This document shows, in pieces, positions 51,735-60,619 of a stretch of 64,000 nucleotides of DNA. Within the stretch, counting starts at the first letter, position 1; each line of letters opens with the position of its first letter. The stretch covers positions 28,002-92,001 of the forward strand of contig CAKQGN010000006.1 in NCBI GenBank assembly GCA_934233745.1, read 5' to 3'. A model generated the notes under the pieces. It was not told the origin of the DNA. It was given only the letters and a program-made list of their open reading frames with translations, and searched no databases. The position numbers and the translations under genes were made by a program. The stretch is from an uncultured Clostridia bacterium. GTDB taxonomy: Bacteria; Bacillota; Clostridia; Christensenellales; CAG-917.

Positions 51735-52325
51735 TCAATTCATTGCCGCCCTTCTTTGTTCGAGATAATTTACGATTTTATCGGCGCACTCTTCGGCAAC
51801 GTCGTTTATGACGACAAAATCGTAATACGGTATGCTTTTCCTTTCAAATTCTATCTCGTCAAGACGTTTTTTCAAAGAATCGGGCGTTTCGCTTCCTCTG
51901 CCGATAAGACGTTTTTTCAACTCTTCGAGCGAAGGCGGATTTATAAAAATCGTCACGCAATCGGGATATACCTTTTTGATATTCATAGCTCCGACGCTGT
52001 TGATGTCCAAAAGCACGTCGAAACCCGCATTGCGTTTGTTTTCCACTTCGCATTTGAGAGTGCCGTAGCAGTTTGTAAATGTCCTTGTATATTCCACAAA
52101 CTCGTCGTTGTCGACTTTCTTTACGAATTCTTCTTCGGTGATATAGTAATAATCCACGCCCTCTTGTTCGCCTTTTCTGGGCTTTCTCGACGTGCAAGAC
52201 ACCGAAAATCTCAGATTCGGCATCTTCTGAAACATCTTTGCTATAATCGTGCTTTTACCGACTCCGCTGAATCCCGACACGACGATGAGCAAGCCTCGTT
52301 TTTGCATACCGTTTTCCATTTGCAT
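51735..52325 (-). CDS. gmk: Guanylate kinase
   Basis: 196 residues from ATG 52325. It phosphorylates GMP to GDP. The P-loop is SGFSGVGKSTI near residue 17-26. The GMP-binding block SCTSRKPRKGEQEGVDYYYITEEEF (seen as TSRKPRKGEQEGVDY) and YGTLKCEV follow. The open frame reaches 52364, overlapping yicC, but GAGG precedes 52325 and the fold begins at LLIVVSG, so a shorter start is likely. remA, often found between yicC and gmk, is missing. Confidence 0.95.
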   Translation of the reverse strand: MQMENGMQKRGLLIVVSGFSGVGKSTIIAKMFQKMPNLRFSVSCTSRKPRKGEQEGVDYYYITEEEFVKKVDNDEFVEYTRTFTNCYGTLKCEVENKRNAGFDVLLDINSVGAMNIKKVYPDCVTIFINPPSLEELKKRLIGRGSETPDSLKKRLDEIEFERKSIPYYDFVVINDVAEECADKIVNYLEQRRAAMN

Positions 52326-52338
52326 AATCAAGATTTCC

Positions 52339-53214
52339 TCATTCGATATTTGCGGCTTGTTCACGCATTTTTTCGATTTCGTTCTTTATTGCAAGAACTT
52401 CATTTGTAATGCGCATATCGTTCGCTTTCGAGCCGATGGTGTTGGTTTCTCTGTTGAATTCTTGCACAAGGAAGTCCATTTTTCTTCCGACAGGCTCGTT
52501 TGCTTGAAGAAGCGCGCGCATATTTGCGATATGAGTCGAAAGTCTTGAAATCTCCTCATCGATTGCGCAGTGGTCGGCATAAAGCGCGACTTCGGTCGCA
52601 AGGCGTTGTCTGTCGACAAGAGATGTGTCTACAACCTCTGCAATCCTGGCGTTGAGCATGTTTCTGAAATCTTCCACGACTTTCGGCGCAAACTCTTTGA
52701 TGCGTCCGAGGCAATCTTCGATTGCGTCGAGTTTGCTTTCGATGTCGGCTTTTTGGGATTGTCCTTCCTTTTCACGCATGACTTTGAGATTGACAAGCGC
52801 GTCGTTTACCGCTTCGAGCGTCATTTGGGCAAGCAAATCCTCGTCTTCGACCGCTTGTTGTCTTGTAACTATGTCGCCCACTCTCAACAATGTCGAAAGC
52901 GTCACGTCGTTTTCAAGCCCCGTTCCCTCACCGAGTTTCTTCACAGCCGAGAGATAATTGCTTGCAAGATCCAAATCGACCGTGTATGCGCCTTCGTCCG
53001 TCGATGACTGTTCATAAGTCAGATACAAATCCACGTGGCCTCTGGCAATTTGAGAAGACACGGCTTTTTTCACTCTGTCTTCGACAAACAAGAAATTGCG
53101 AGGGAGTTTTATGTTGCAATCCAGAAATCTGTGATTTACGGTTTTAATCTCTATGGTTATGGTCTTTCCGTCACGTTTGGATACGCCTTTTCCATAGCCT
53201 GTCATACTGTGCAT
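52339..53214 (-). CDS. yicC: YicC/YloC family endoribonuclease
   Basis: 291 residues. YicC proteins are oligomeric endoribonucleases implicated in mRNA and small-RNA decay and linked to stationary-phase survival. The N-terminal signature MTGYGKG near 4-10, ITIEIKTVNHRFLD and the DUF1732 C-terminus with GRKMDFLVQEFNRETNTIGSKA (seen as MDFLVQEFNRETNTIGSKA) leave little doubt. It heads the operon to rpe, with an extended -10 promoter at 53245-53250 and a leader of only about 25 nt. Confidence 0.95.
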   Translation of the reverse strand: MHSMTGYGKGVSKRDGKTITIEIKTVNHRFLDCNIKLPRNFLFVEDRVKKAVSSQIARGHVDLYLTYEQSSTDEGAYTVDLDLASNYLSAVKKLGEGTGLENDVTLSTLLRVGDIVTRQQAVEDEDLLAQMTLEAVNDALVNLKVMREKEGQSQKADIESKLDAIEDCLGRIKEFAPKVVEDFRNMLNARIAEVVDTSLVDRQRLATEVALYADHCAIDEEISRLSTHIANMRALLQANEPVGRKMDFLVQEFNRETNTIGSKANDMRITNEVLAIKNEIEKMREQAANIE

Positions 53215-53244
53215 ATACGTGCGCCCGCCTGATAAGTTTTTGAT

Positions 53245-53250
53245 ATTATA
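53245..53250 (-). promoter_or_regulatory. Extended -10 element for the yicC operon
   Basis: On the minus strand TGA-TATAAT (-10 at 53245-53250) is a perfect extended -10. The -35 region is poor (TGTTTG at 17 bp), and a TTGACA farther upstream is too distant. It would drive the eleven-gene yicC-rpe operon. Confidence 0.55.
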
Positions 53251-53301
53251 TCATAATAAAAAAACAAACACAACAAGTTGTGTCAACTTTTTCGGCAAAA
53301 T

Positions 53302-53323
53302 AAAAAGGCACAAGTGCCTTTTT
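53302..53323 (-). terminator. ligA terminator
   Basis: AAAAAGGCAC-AA-GTGCCTTTTT is a perfect inverted repeat with A and T runs on its arms, so it works in both directions. It lies between the ligA stop and the yicC promoter. Confidence 0.85.
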
Positions 53324-53374
53324 AAGAGTTGCAGAAAAATATTTATAAAATATTCGCATATATCCCGAATGATT

Positions 53375-55324
53375 TTATCGGATACCCAGCATGTTTTTGA
53401 ACTCGTCCTCGTCGATTATTCTTATCCCGAGCTTTTGAGCTTTTTCGAGTTTCGAGCCTGCGTCCTCGCCTGCGAGTACAAGATTTACCGCCTTCGAAAC
53501 AGAAGCCGCAACCTCTCCGCCGTTGTCTTCGATAAGCTTTGTCGCCTCCCCTCTTTTATATGTGGGAAGCGAGCCTGTAAGCACGACTTTCATACCCGAA
53601 AACACACCTTGTTTTTCTTTGTTTTCTTCAAAGTCAATCCCGCAATCAAGCAAGCGTTTCACAAAATCCGCATTGTTAGAATCACGGAAATATGAATAAA
53701 CGTTGTTTGCAAGTATCTCGCCTATACCGTCAACACAGCCAAGGTCGGCAAGCGACGCCGTTTTCAGATTTTCAAGCGTCTTAAACTTCTTCACGAGGTC
53801 TTTTGCGGTCTTTTTTCCAATGCCTTCGATACCCAACGCAAAGATAAATCTGTCGAGCGTCGTGTGTTTCGATTTTTCGATTGCGCCGAGCAGGTTGTCG
53901 ATTTTTTTATCGCCGAAACCTTCCAGCCCAAAGAGGTCGGTTGCGTTCAGATTCATCAAATCCACTGCGTCCTCGACATGAGTTTCATTGTACAGAAGCT
54001 CGGCGGTTTTTTCGCTGAAACCGTCAATATCCATAGCGTCTTTTGACGCAAAATGGTCAAGTTTCGAGATGATTTGCGGCGCGCAATTATCCCCCGTGCA
54101 GTACAAAAACGCACCCGTTTCCCTGACGGGAGCGTGGCATACGGGACATTCTGTCGGTTTTTCGATGACTTTTGCGTTTTGATTTTCAACCGCAACGCCC
54201 ATGATTTCGGGAATAACGTCATTGGAGCGGCGAACAAAAACCTTATCGCCTATTTTGATTTTCTTTTTGAGAATATCGCCGTAATTGTTCAGAGTGGCTC
54301 TGGAAACGGTGACGCCGCTGATATCCACGGGTTCGAGAATAGCGATAGGATTGAGTTTTGCACTTCTTGACACCTGCCATTCAACGTCGCAAAGCGTTGT
54401 CGTCATCTCGTCCGCCTTAAACTTGTAGGCAACCGCCCATTTGGGAAATTTCTCGGTAAAACCGATTTCTTCTCTGAGTTTTACGTCGTCGACCTTAAAG
54501 ACAACACCGTCGATGAGATAATCGAGTTTTTCACGTTTTTCACCCGTACGCTCGGCATATTTCATGGCAGACTCCGCATTGTTGACTTTTTCAAAGTCGC
54601 CTTCGGTTTCAAACCCCTCTGCCCTCAGAAACTCACGCATTTCGGTTTGAGTGTCAAAAGTTCTGTCGCTGTATCCGATATTGTAGGCGAAAAACGACAA
54701 TCCTCTTTGGGCAGTGACCTCGGGATTGAGGTTGCGGATTGCGCCGGCTGCGCCGTTTCTTGCGTTTTTTAACGGTTCAGAAGCAATTGAGTTGTATTCC
54801 TCGAGCTTCGAAAGGCGCAATATACCCTCGCCCTGAATCTCGATTCTTCCCTTATAATCGATTGTTTTTGGCAGTTTTTTGATTGTATTCACCTGCGCCG
54901 TGACAACTTCTCCGACTTCTCCGTTGCCTCTTGTGGACGCTTTGACGATTTTGCCGTTTTCATATAAAATATTGAGCGTAAGTCCGTCAAATTTATATTC
55001 ACAAGTAAGCGTGGGCAAATATCCGACGGTTTTTACGATTCGATTGCACCATTCGAAAAACTCCTCTTCGGACTGGCATTTGTCAAGGCTGTAAAGACGG
55101 AGCAAGTGTTTGGATTGTTCAAACTTGCCTTTGGGTGCGCCGCCCACTCTGTGCGTGGGACTGTCGGGCAAAGAATAGCCCTCTTCGCTTTCGAGTTTGC
55201 GCAACTCGTCGTAAAGGCGGTCATACTCCGCATCGGCAACGACGGGAGCGTCTTCTTCATAATACAATCTCGCCCACTCGTTGAGAGTTGACACGAGTTC
55301 TTTCATTATTGCAAGTTTGTCCAT
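53375..55324 (-). CDS. ligA: NAD-dependent DNA ligase LigA
   Basis: 649 residues. It seals nicks in replication and repair using NAD. The adenylation lysine is in CEYKFDGLT near 110. NTase motifs GAAGAIRNLNP, DGVVFKVDD and the OB fold follow. A zinc finger is visible as CPVC ... CTGDNC near 405-425. HhH repeats (GIEGIGKKTAKDL) and a C-terminal BRCT domain (GMKVVLTGSLPTYKRGEATKLI) complete a full-length enzyme. It has its own promoter (55371-55397). Confidence 0.97.
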   Translation of the reverse strand: MDKLAIMKELVSTLNEWARLYYEEDAPVVADAEYDRLYDELRKLESEEGYSLPDSPTHRVGGAPKGKFEQSKHLLRLYSLDKCQSEEEFFEWCNRIVKTVGYLPTLTCEYKFDGLTLNILYENGKIVKASTRGNGEVGEVVTAQVNTIKKLPKTIDYKGRIEIQGEGILRLSKLEEYNSIASEPLKNARNGAAGAIRNLNPEVTAQRGLSFFAYNIGYSDRTFDTQTEMREFLRAEGFETEGDFEKVNNAESAMKYAERTGEKREKLDYLIDGVVFKVDDVKLREEIGFTEKFPKWAVAYKFKADEMTTTLCDVEWQVSRSAKLNPIAILEPVDISGVTVSRATLNNYGDILKKKIKIGDKVFVRRSNDVIPEIMGVAVENQNAKVIEKPTECPVCHAPVRETGAFLYCTGDNCAPQIISKLDHFASKDAMDIDGFSEKTAELLYNETHVEDAVDLMNLNATDLFGLEGFGDKKIDNLLGAIEKSKHTTLDRFIFALGIEGIGKKTAKDLVKKFKTLENLKTASLADLGCVDGIGEILANNVYSYFRDSNNADFVKRLLDCGIDFEENKEKQGVFSGMKVVLTGSLPTYKRGEATKLIEDNGGEVAASVSKAVNLVLAGEDAGSKLEKAQKLGIRIIDEDEFKNMLGIR

Positions 55325-55370
55325 ATTTCGATTTTGTCCTTATTCTTCAATGTCAAACCTTTGGTTTCAA

Positions 55371-55397
55371 ATTATATCAATTTGCCGCCGTTGTCAA
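55371..55397 (-). promoter_or_regulatory. ligA promoter
   Basis: On the minus strand perfect TTGACA (55392-55397) and perfect TATAAT (55371-55376) with a short 15-bp spacer and TGA before the -10. The leader is about 40 nt. Confidence 0.6.
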
Positions 55398-55466
55398 TAC
55401 GCGTTTTTGCAAAAACATGCTTTCCGTGTATCTAATAGGTCGGATTTATAAAATTTGAGGTATATC

Positions 55467-57704
55467 TTATTTTTCGTCGCTTGTGCCGATGACTTTGAGG
55501 CTTGCCGCAGCGATTGCGAGCGAAAATCTCTTCACGCCCAATCCTTTGAATGCTATTGCCGCAATTTTGTCCTCGCCGTCGCCGCTTGTCTGAATTATGA
55601 TGCCTCTGCCGAACTTTGTATGCTCGACAATCGCATCCTTTTTGAATTGCGAATAATCGATATTCGAGGACTTTTTCGGCGTTTCGAGAGTTGTCTTGGA
55701 AAAACCGTTCGACAAATTCTTTTTGAATGCGGACGTCTGGGGATTGTTCGCTCCGAGTTTAATGCGCTCTTTTGTGTCGAAAGTCGGTTGAGCATATGAA
55801 GAGTTGGTGTATCTCATTGACGATTTGAATCCGCTCATTTCGCCCACGAATCTGCTCTTTGGCAAGTATTCCGTTCTGCCGAAACGGTAACGTTGACGCG
55901 CATTAAGCACAAACAGCTTTTTGCGTGCGCGCGTTATGGCGACATACATCAGTCGGCGCTCTTCCTCCACGTCGCCTGCGGTGATCGCTCTTTGCGTGGG
56001 AAAAATCCCGTCCTCCATCGCAACCACAAACACATCGTCGAATTCAAGTCCTTTTACGGCGTGAACGGTTGCAATCGTGACATAATCTTCACTGTTCATC
56101 TCGTCAGTGTCCGAAACAAGCGAAACCGATTGCATAAAATCCGAGATGCTTGCGCCGTCATTGTCCTGTTCGAACTGTTGCACTGCCGAAACAAGTTCTT
56201 CTATGTTTTCGAGTCTGTTTGCGTCCTCGGGTTCCTGACTTTGAGAAAGCGCGCCTTCCAGTCCGCTCCGACGTATGACATACTGCACAAACTCGACCGC
56301 TTTCATTTGCTTTGACATTTGCACCAAATCTTCGGCGATTTGAGTGAACGGAGCAAGTTTTTTAGCCGTGTTCGGAGTGAGCCATTCGGGGTTAAGAAGC
56401 ACAGCAAAAAGAGTTGTATTTCTTTGTTGCGCAACGTTTTGCACCTCTTGAACCGCCGTATTGCCGATTCCTCTTTTCGGATAGTTTACCACGCGCAAAA
56501 TGCTGTCGTTGTCGCTGGGATTTATTGCAAGGCGAACGTATGCCAACGCGTCTTTGATTTCCTTGCGTTCGTAAAATCTGAAACCGCCGAAAACCTTATA
56601 CGGAATACCGTGCAGATTGAATTCCTCTTCAAACTGACGAGTTACCGAGTTTGCACGCACCAAAACCGCCATATCGCTGTAATTTTCGCCGTTTCTGTTC
56701 AATGTATTTATTGTCCTTGCAACCTGCGTCGCCTCGTCGCGATCGTTGTATGCCTCGTAATATTCGATGCTGTTGTCGTCCTTAATCTCGCTCCAAAGAT
56801 TCTTTTCGTTGCGATTGGAGTTGTTTTTGATGACGTTGTTGGCGGCTTTGAGAATGGACGTCGTACTGCGATAGTTTTGCTCCAGTTTGTAGACCTTTGC
56901 GCCGGGAAAATCTTTGGGGAAATCCAAAATATTGCGGATTTCCGCACCGCGCCAACTGTAAATCGACTGATCTTCATCGCCGACGACAAAGAGATTTCCG
57001 CTCCCTTTGGAGAGCATTTTTACAATGTCGTATTGCAATTTGTTTGTGTCTTGAAACTCGTCCACGCAAATATATCTGAAACGGTTTTGATATTTTTGCA
57101 GAACGTCGGGGCATTCCTTGAACAGTTCGACGGTTTTGAGAAGCAAATCGTCAAAATCCATGCAATTGCACTTTTTGAGTTCTTCTTCGTATTTAGAATA
57201 AATCTGGTAGACGTTGTACGCGTCGTTGTCGTCGTCCTTTATGGCGTCATAATATGCCCTGGGCGACATCGCAAGCGTTTTCGCACGTGAAATATGCCAC
57301 AAATAATCCCCTTTGTTTTTGGGATCTGCTTGCGGATAGTCCTGCAAAATACGCTTGACGACTCTCTCGCTTTCGAGGTCGGTGTAAATGGTAAAATCCG
57401 TCGAATAACCGATTCTGTCCGCATCATAACGCAACATGCGCGCACACATGGAATGGAACGTGCTTGTCCACACGCTTTGCGAACCGAGATATTTTTCGAT
57501 GCGCTCTTTCATTTCGTTTGCGGCTTTGTTTGTAAACGTGATTGCCAGAATATTGTACGGGGCAACGCCGCTCTCTATGAGATGGCAGACTCTTGCGGTA
57601 AGCACGCGTGTTTTTCCGCTTCCTGCTCCCGCTATAACCAAAACCGCGCCTTCGGTGTCGTTGACGGCGGCAAGTTGCTGTGGATTGAGATTAAAATTGT
57701 TCAT
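55467..57704 (-). CDS. pcrA: UvrD/PcrA family DNA helicase
   Basis: 745 residues. A superfamily 1A 3'-5' helicase for repair, rolling-circle replication and removal of RecA or RNA polymerase. N-terminal NPQQLAAVNDTEGAVLVIAGAGSGKT (Q motif and Walker A near 26-33, seen as IAGAGSGKTRVLT), AITFTNKAANEMKER, DEFQDTN, VGDEDQSIYSWRGA, LEQNYRST, ATVHAVKGLEFD and VAITRARKKL. A linker and C-terminal Tudor-like domain (VEHTKFGRGII) match PcrA. No ribosome binding site is obvious. Good promoter at 57758-57786. Confidence 0.96.
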   Translation of the reverse strand: MNNFNLNPQQLAAVNDTEGAVLVIAGAGSGKTRVLTARVCHLIESGVAPYNILAITFTNKAANEMKERIEKYLGSQSVWTSTFHSMCARMLRYDADRIGYSTDFTIYTDLESERVVKRILQDYPQADPKNKGDYLWHISRAKTLAMSPRAYYDAIKDDDNDAYNVYQIYSKYEEELKKCNCMDFDDLLLKTVELFKECPDVLQKYQNRFRYICVDEFQDTNKLQYDIVKMLSKGSGNLFVVGDEDQSIYSWRGAEIRNILDFPKDFPGAKVYKLEQNYRSTTSILKAANNVIKNNSNRNEKNLWSEIKDDNSIEYYEAYNDRDEATQVARTINTLNRNGENYSDMAVLVRANSVTRQFEEEFNLHGIPYKVFGGFRFYERKEIKDALAYVRLAINPSDNDSILRVVNYPKRGIGNTAVQEVQNVAQQRNTTLFAVLLNPEWLTPNTAKKLAPFTQIAEDLVQMSKQMKAVEFVQYVIRRSGLEGALSQSQEPEDANRLENIEELVSAVQQFEQDNDGASISDFMQSVSLVSDTDEMNSEDYVTIATVHAVKGLEFDDVFVVAMEDGIFPTQRAITAGDVEEERRLMYVAITRARKKLFVLNARQRYRFGRTEYLPKSRFVGEMSGFKSSMRYTNSSYAQPTFDTKERIKLGANNPQTSAFKKNLSNGFSKTTLETPKKSSNIDYSQFKKDAIVEHTKFGRGIIIQTSGDGEDKIAAIAFKGLGVKRFSLAIAAASLKVIGTSDEK

Positions 57705-57757
57705 ATCGTCATTTTAACGCCTTTTATGCGACGTTTTCGTCACATGAAACTATCTAC

Positions 57758-57786
57758 AATATACCACATATTGTGTTGTTTATCAA
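57758..57786 (-). promoter_or_regulatory. pcrA promoter
   Basis: On the minus strand TTGATA (57781-57786), 17 bp, TATATT (57758-57763). The leader contains a GACG-AAAA-CGTC hairpin about 30 nt before the start. Confidence 0.65.
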
Positions 57787-57835
57787 TTTATTGATGAAAT
57801 TTACACGAAAATCGCCAAATTTTTTTGTTGTGATA

Positions 57836-57864
57836 TTGATTTAATAAAACAAATATGATATTCT
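57836..57864 (+). promoter_or_regulatory. Promoter of the DUF1508 gene
   Basis: TTGATT (57836-57841), 17 bp, TATTCT (57859-57864). The predicted start near 57871 gives a leader of about 70 nt that includes a short upstream open frame. Confidence 0.5.
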
Positions 57865-57896
57865 ATACATATCTTGGATTATAGAGGAGTTTTTTC

Positions 57897-57947
57897 ATGC
57901 AAAAAATTCTTCTGTTTTCCGTGCGGAGGAATTTATTTTTATGGTAA
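57897..57947 (+). CDS. 16-residue upstream open reading frame
   Basis: ATG 57897 has GAGGAG 7 nt upstream and encodes MQKILLFSVRRNLFLW before TAA 57945-57947. Its stop overlaps the ATG of the next gene (57941), whose own site GGAGGA (57925-57930) lies inside the small frame. This layout allows translational coupling. It is too short for homology and may only be a leader peptide. Confidence 0.5.
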   Translation: MQKILLFSVRRNLFLW

Positions 57948-59593
57948 ATTTTGATGAAATCGATTTTTTGGAAAGTGAAATCGTCGATGACGACGACAAT
58001 GCCCCTGTCGGCACTTTGATACATATCACCGATGACGGAAAAGTAGAAGAAATCAAACCCGAAACGCAATCCGTCCTTTCGGACAATTCGCTCGAGTCGA
58101 CGGACAAAACCGCAGGTTCAACCGACGATATACAAGAAAAATCCGATGAACTTCCCTCCGACGCCGACAAGACCGAATCGACTGACGCTCTCGACGTCAC
58201 GACAACAGACTTGCAAGACGATCAACACGATCAAGTCGAAGACGCATCGGAGCAAATTGTCGACGAAGATGTCGTAACGCCCGTTGACGAAACGCCTGTT
58301 GAGGAGTTGAAAGCAGAACCCGAAAACGAGAATTTGCCGGTTGTCGAAACTCCGCAAGATATTGAAATCTCCGATTCCGAAGAAAACGATTCGCTTGAAA
58401 ACACAGCCGAGCCGACTGTCGACGAGAATGCACAAGACGCTCAACCCGTTCAATCTGTCGAAGAACCCGTTGCCGAAGTCGTGCAAGCCGCCGTCGAGCA
58501 GAACGAACAGGCTCCTGTTGCCGACCAAAACATGCAAGAAGAAGCAACCGAAACTGCAGAACCGGTCATCGATACTACTCCCAAGCCGGTTAAGAAAAGA
58601 AAACCCGCCCAAAAGAAAGTTGCAGAGCCTGCTCCCGTCGTCAATGACGAAGCTCACAAAACAACTCTCAACCTCAAGAGCGGAAAATCCGTCAACGATG
58701 AGTTGTTTGACACGAATTTCGAAGTTGAGAAACCTGCAAAAGCAAAGGTTGTATCCACCAAGAAAAAACAGGAAAAAGCAGAGGATTTGTGGGCTGTCGC
58801 TACAGTTGTAAAGCCCAAGAAAGAGACCGCAACCGCCGAAGAAAAAGCGGAAATCAAGTCTGCGAGCAAGTCTTCAAAGTCTGCGCCCAAAGCGCAAAAG
58901 CAGTCCGACGATGCACAAGTTGCCACAAAAAAGACCGCATCCAAAAAGTCAACAATAGTTGAAGATACCAACAAACCTACGGAGGACAAAAAAGTGGCAA
59001 AAGCAACGGAAAAGGCAACAAAACCGACGGCACAAGATGAGAAAACCGTCAAAGCGACAAAAACAACAAAGACCACAAAAGAAGCACCTGTCAAAGAATC
59101 AGCCGTAAAAGAAGCTCCCGCAAAGGAAGAAAATGCTCCCAAGACAGCAAAAGCCGCCGAGAAAGATGAGGAAACCGTTCTTGTCGAAGGCGAAGGCAAA
59201 GTACACGGCAAATATGTCATCAAAAAGACGGACAAAGGCAACTTTGTGTTTAAGCTCTTCTCCTCCAACTATAGAGTGGTTGCAATCGGCGCACAAGCCT
59301 ACACCACCCTCGGCGCGGCAAAAATCGGAGTTCAAAGCATCATAAAGAACGCTGAAAACGCTCCCATCGAAAACCAAACCTTGAAGAATTACGAAACTGA
59401 AAAATTCCCCAAATGGGAAATCTATCTTGACAAGAAAGGCGAATATCGTCTGCGCTTGTATGCAACCAACGGAAACCTCATCGCAACAACCAACGACGGC
59501 TATGCGGACATCAGCGGCGCAAAGAACGGTATTGCCGCAGTGGCAAGAGCAAGCAAGGGCTGCGCAATCGTGAGAAACGACAATCTCTGGTAA
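57941..59593 (+). CDS. Large acidic/low-complexity protein with two C-terminal DUF1508 repeats
   Basis: 550 residues. Residues 1-250 are strongly acidic (D/E/T/V/Q) and 250-415 are K/A/T-rich, both without apparent fold. At the C-terminus two DUF1508 (YegP-like) repeats of about 57 residues lie at about 422-478 (GKYVIKKTDKGNFVFKL...GAAKIGVQSIIKNA) and 489-547 (WEIYLDKKGEYRLRLYATNG...GAKNGIAAVARAS). DUF1508 domains are small beta-alpha units of unknown role that often occur in tandem. The abrupt acid-to-base switch suggests a nucleic-acid- or ribosome-associated protein, but that is inference. Monocistronic with strong terminators. Confidence 0.8.
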   Translation: MVNFDEIDFLESEIVDDDDNAPVGTLIHITDDGKVEEIKPETQSVLSDNSLESTDKTAGSTDDIQEKSDELPSDADKTESTDALDVTTTDLQDDQHDQVEDASEQIVDEDVVTPVDETPVEELKAEPENENLPVVETPQDIEISDSEENDSLENTAEPTVDENAQDAQPVQSVEEPVAEVVQAAVEQNEQAPVADQNMQEEATETAEPVIDTTPKPVKKRKPAQKKVAEPAPVVNDEAHKTTLNLKSGKSVNDELFDTNFEVEKPAKAKVVSTKKKQEKAEDLWAVATVVKPKKETATAEEKAEIKSASKSSKSAPKAQKQSDDAQVATKKTASKKSTIVEDTNKPTEDKKVAKATEKATKPTAQDEKTVKATKTTKTTKEAPVKESAVKEAPAKEENAPKTAKAAEKDEETVLVEGEGKVHGKYVIKKTDKGNFVFKLFSSNYRVVAIGAQAYTTLGAAKIGVQSIIKNAENAPIENQTLKNYETEKFPKWEIYLDKKGEYRLRLYATNGNLIATTNDGYADISGAKNGIAAVARASKGCAIVRNDNLW

Positions 59594-59618
59594 ATTCCAT
59601 TCGTTAGATAAACTGCTT

Positions 59619-59684
59619 ATAGTAAAGGGACGCAACAGTCTGCGTCCCTTTGCTATAGAAAAGTCTCCGATTGCGGAGACTTTT
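59619..59684. terminator. Two tandem terminator hairpins
   Basis: First: AAAGGGACGC (59624-59633) with GCGTCCCTTT (59642-59651), extended outward by ATAG/CTAT. Second: AAAAGTCTCCG (59659-59669), loop ATTG, CGGAGACTTTT (59674-59684). The second has A and T runs on its arms and can stop both the DUF1508 gene and the convergent membrane-protein gene. Confidence 0.85.
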
Positions 59685-59712
59685 GTGTTCTGATAGAAAT
59701 CTTTTTTAGGAT

Positions 59713-60300
59713 TTAATCGTTTAGGTTTTCATCGTTGCCGTTTTGCGTGTCAAAGAAAGATACTTGTTCTTGTTCTTGCTCGACTTGCTCTGCGTTGATT
59801 TCTTTTATAGCAAGCGTTTTCAATATACCGCTTACGCATCTGAAAGCGGAAACGGCAAGCAAAACACATGCGCCCGCAATCAGAGTCGCATCATTCCCGC
59901 ACTGCGTAAAATCGTATATCGCGCCGATAAAAAACACGCCTGTCGCGGCATAGTTGAGTACTGTGGCAATTTTTAGCCTATTCAGCGATTTTTTGAGATC
60001 CCCGACGCTTTTGTTGATCGACCTGAAACTGACAACCGTTCCGACAAGCGATATCAGCAATGCAACAATACAGATTATACCCACGATTATCGACAAAACG
60101 CCGACCAGAGCGGTTGATATGGCGGTTGCGCCCTCCTGTATCACGCCGGACGCTGTGCCGTCGCCACCCGATGCATCCGCGTTTATCAAAACAATCCCTG
60201 CCACCACAAACAAAATCGCAAGAGCAAAATATGCAAAAGTGCTCAAAGCGTCCATGACTGCCGATGCAATGATTTTCGGTCTGGATTTTGAATAATTCAT
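59713..60300 (-). CDS. Four-TM membrane protein of unknown function
   Basis: 195 residues from ATG 60300; AGGAG lies upstream, which argues against the longer frame to 60363. Membrane segments at about 14-37 (ALSTFAYFALAILFVVAGIVLI), 64-92 (STALVGVLSIIVGIICIVALLISLVGTVV), 108-128 (IATVLNYAATGVFFIGAIYDF) and 134-152 (ATLIAGACVLLAVSAFRCV), then an acidic, Q/E/N-rich cytoplasmic tail (about 160-195). A basic amphipathic stretch (SINKSVGDLKKSLNRLK) lies between segments 2 and 3. No family recognised. It may be a clade-specific envelope protein. Confidence 0.75.
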   Translation of the reverse strand: MNYSKSRPKIIASAVMDALSTFAYFALAILFVVAGIVLINADASGGDGTASGVIQEGATAISTALVGVLSIIVGIICIVALLISLVGTVVSFRSINKSVGDLKKSLNRLKIATVLNYAATGVFFIGAIYDFTQCGNDATLIAGACVLLAVSAFRCVSGILKTLAIKEINAEQVEQEQEQVSFFDTQNGNDENLND

Positions 60301-60584
60301 AAAAATAACTCCTTTATGTTTGATGAGAATATTCCATCTTGTGTTTTGCGTTGCAAAATTCATATACGATTAGTAATGGATTTTTCAACATCATATCAAT
60401 CCATAAACACAATATAACACGATCCGCGCCTAAATTCAATTCTTTCTTTTTTAGACACTTACCGGTGCTTTGTTAATTGCGATCGACACTGGAAAAACAT
60501 TTGAGGAATAATCACAACACTATATGACACTTTATGTGACATAATACTGCGGAAACGGGCGTAAAATCAAACGCATAAAAAGCT
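60301..60584. other. Intergenic region upstream of the four-TM protein gene
   Basis: A minus-strand promoter-like pair TTGAAA (60383-60388) and TATATG (60361-60366), spacer 16 bp, could serve the membrane protein. An inverted repeat TATG-a-CAC / GTG-a-CATA spans 60523-60543. No gene is seen. It marks the boundary between core genes and the AT-rich island. Confidence 0.4.
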
Positions 60585-60610
60585 AAAACCCTACTAAACA
60601 GTAGGGTTTT
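60585..60610 (-). terminator. Terminator downstream of the defence island
   Basis: AAAACCCTACT (60585-60595), 4-nt loop, AGTAGGGTTTT (60600-60610), a perfect 11-bp inverted repeat with A and T tails, usable on either strand. It ends the transcript from the restriction and RT genes. Confidence 0.8.
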
Positions 60611-60619
60611 CAATAATTG

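Noticed and set aside
56319..57290. 323-codon frame antisense to pcrA
   Set aside because: Arises from codon bias of pcrA on the other strand; no homology features and no ribosome binding site.
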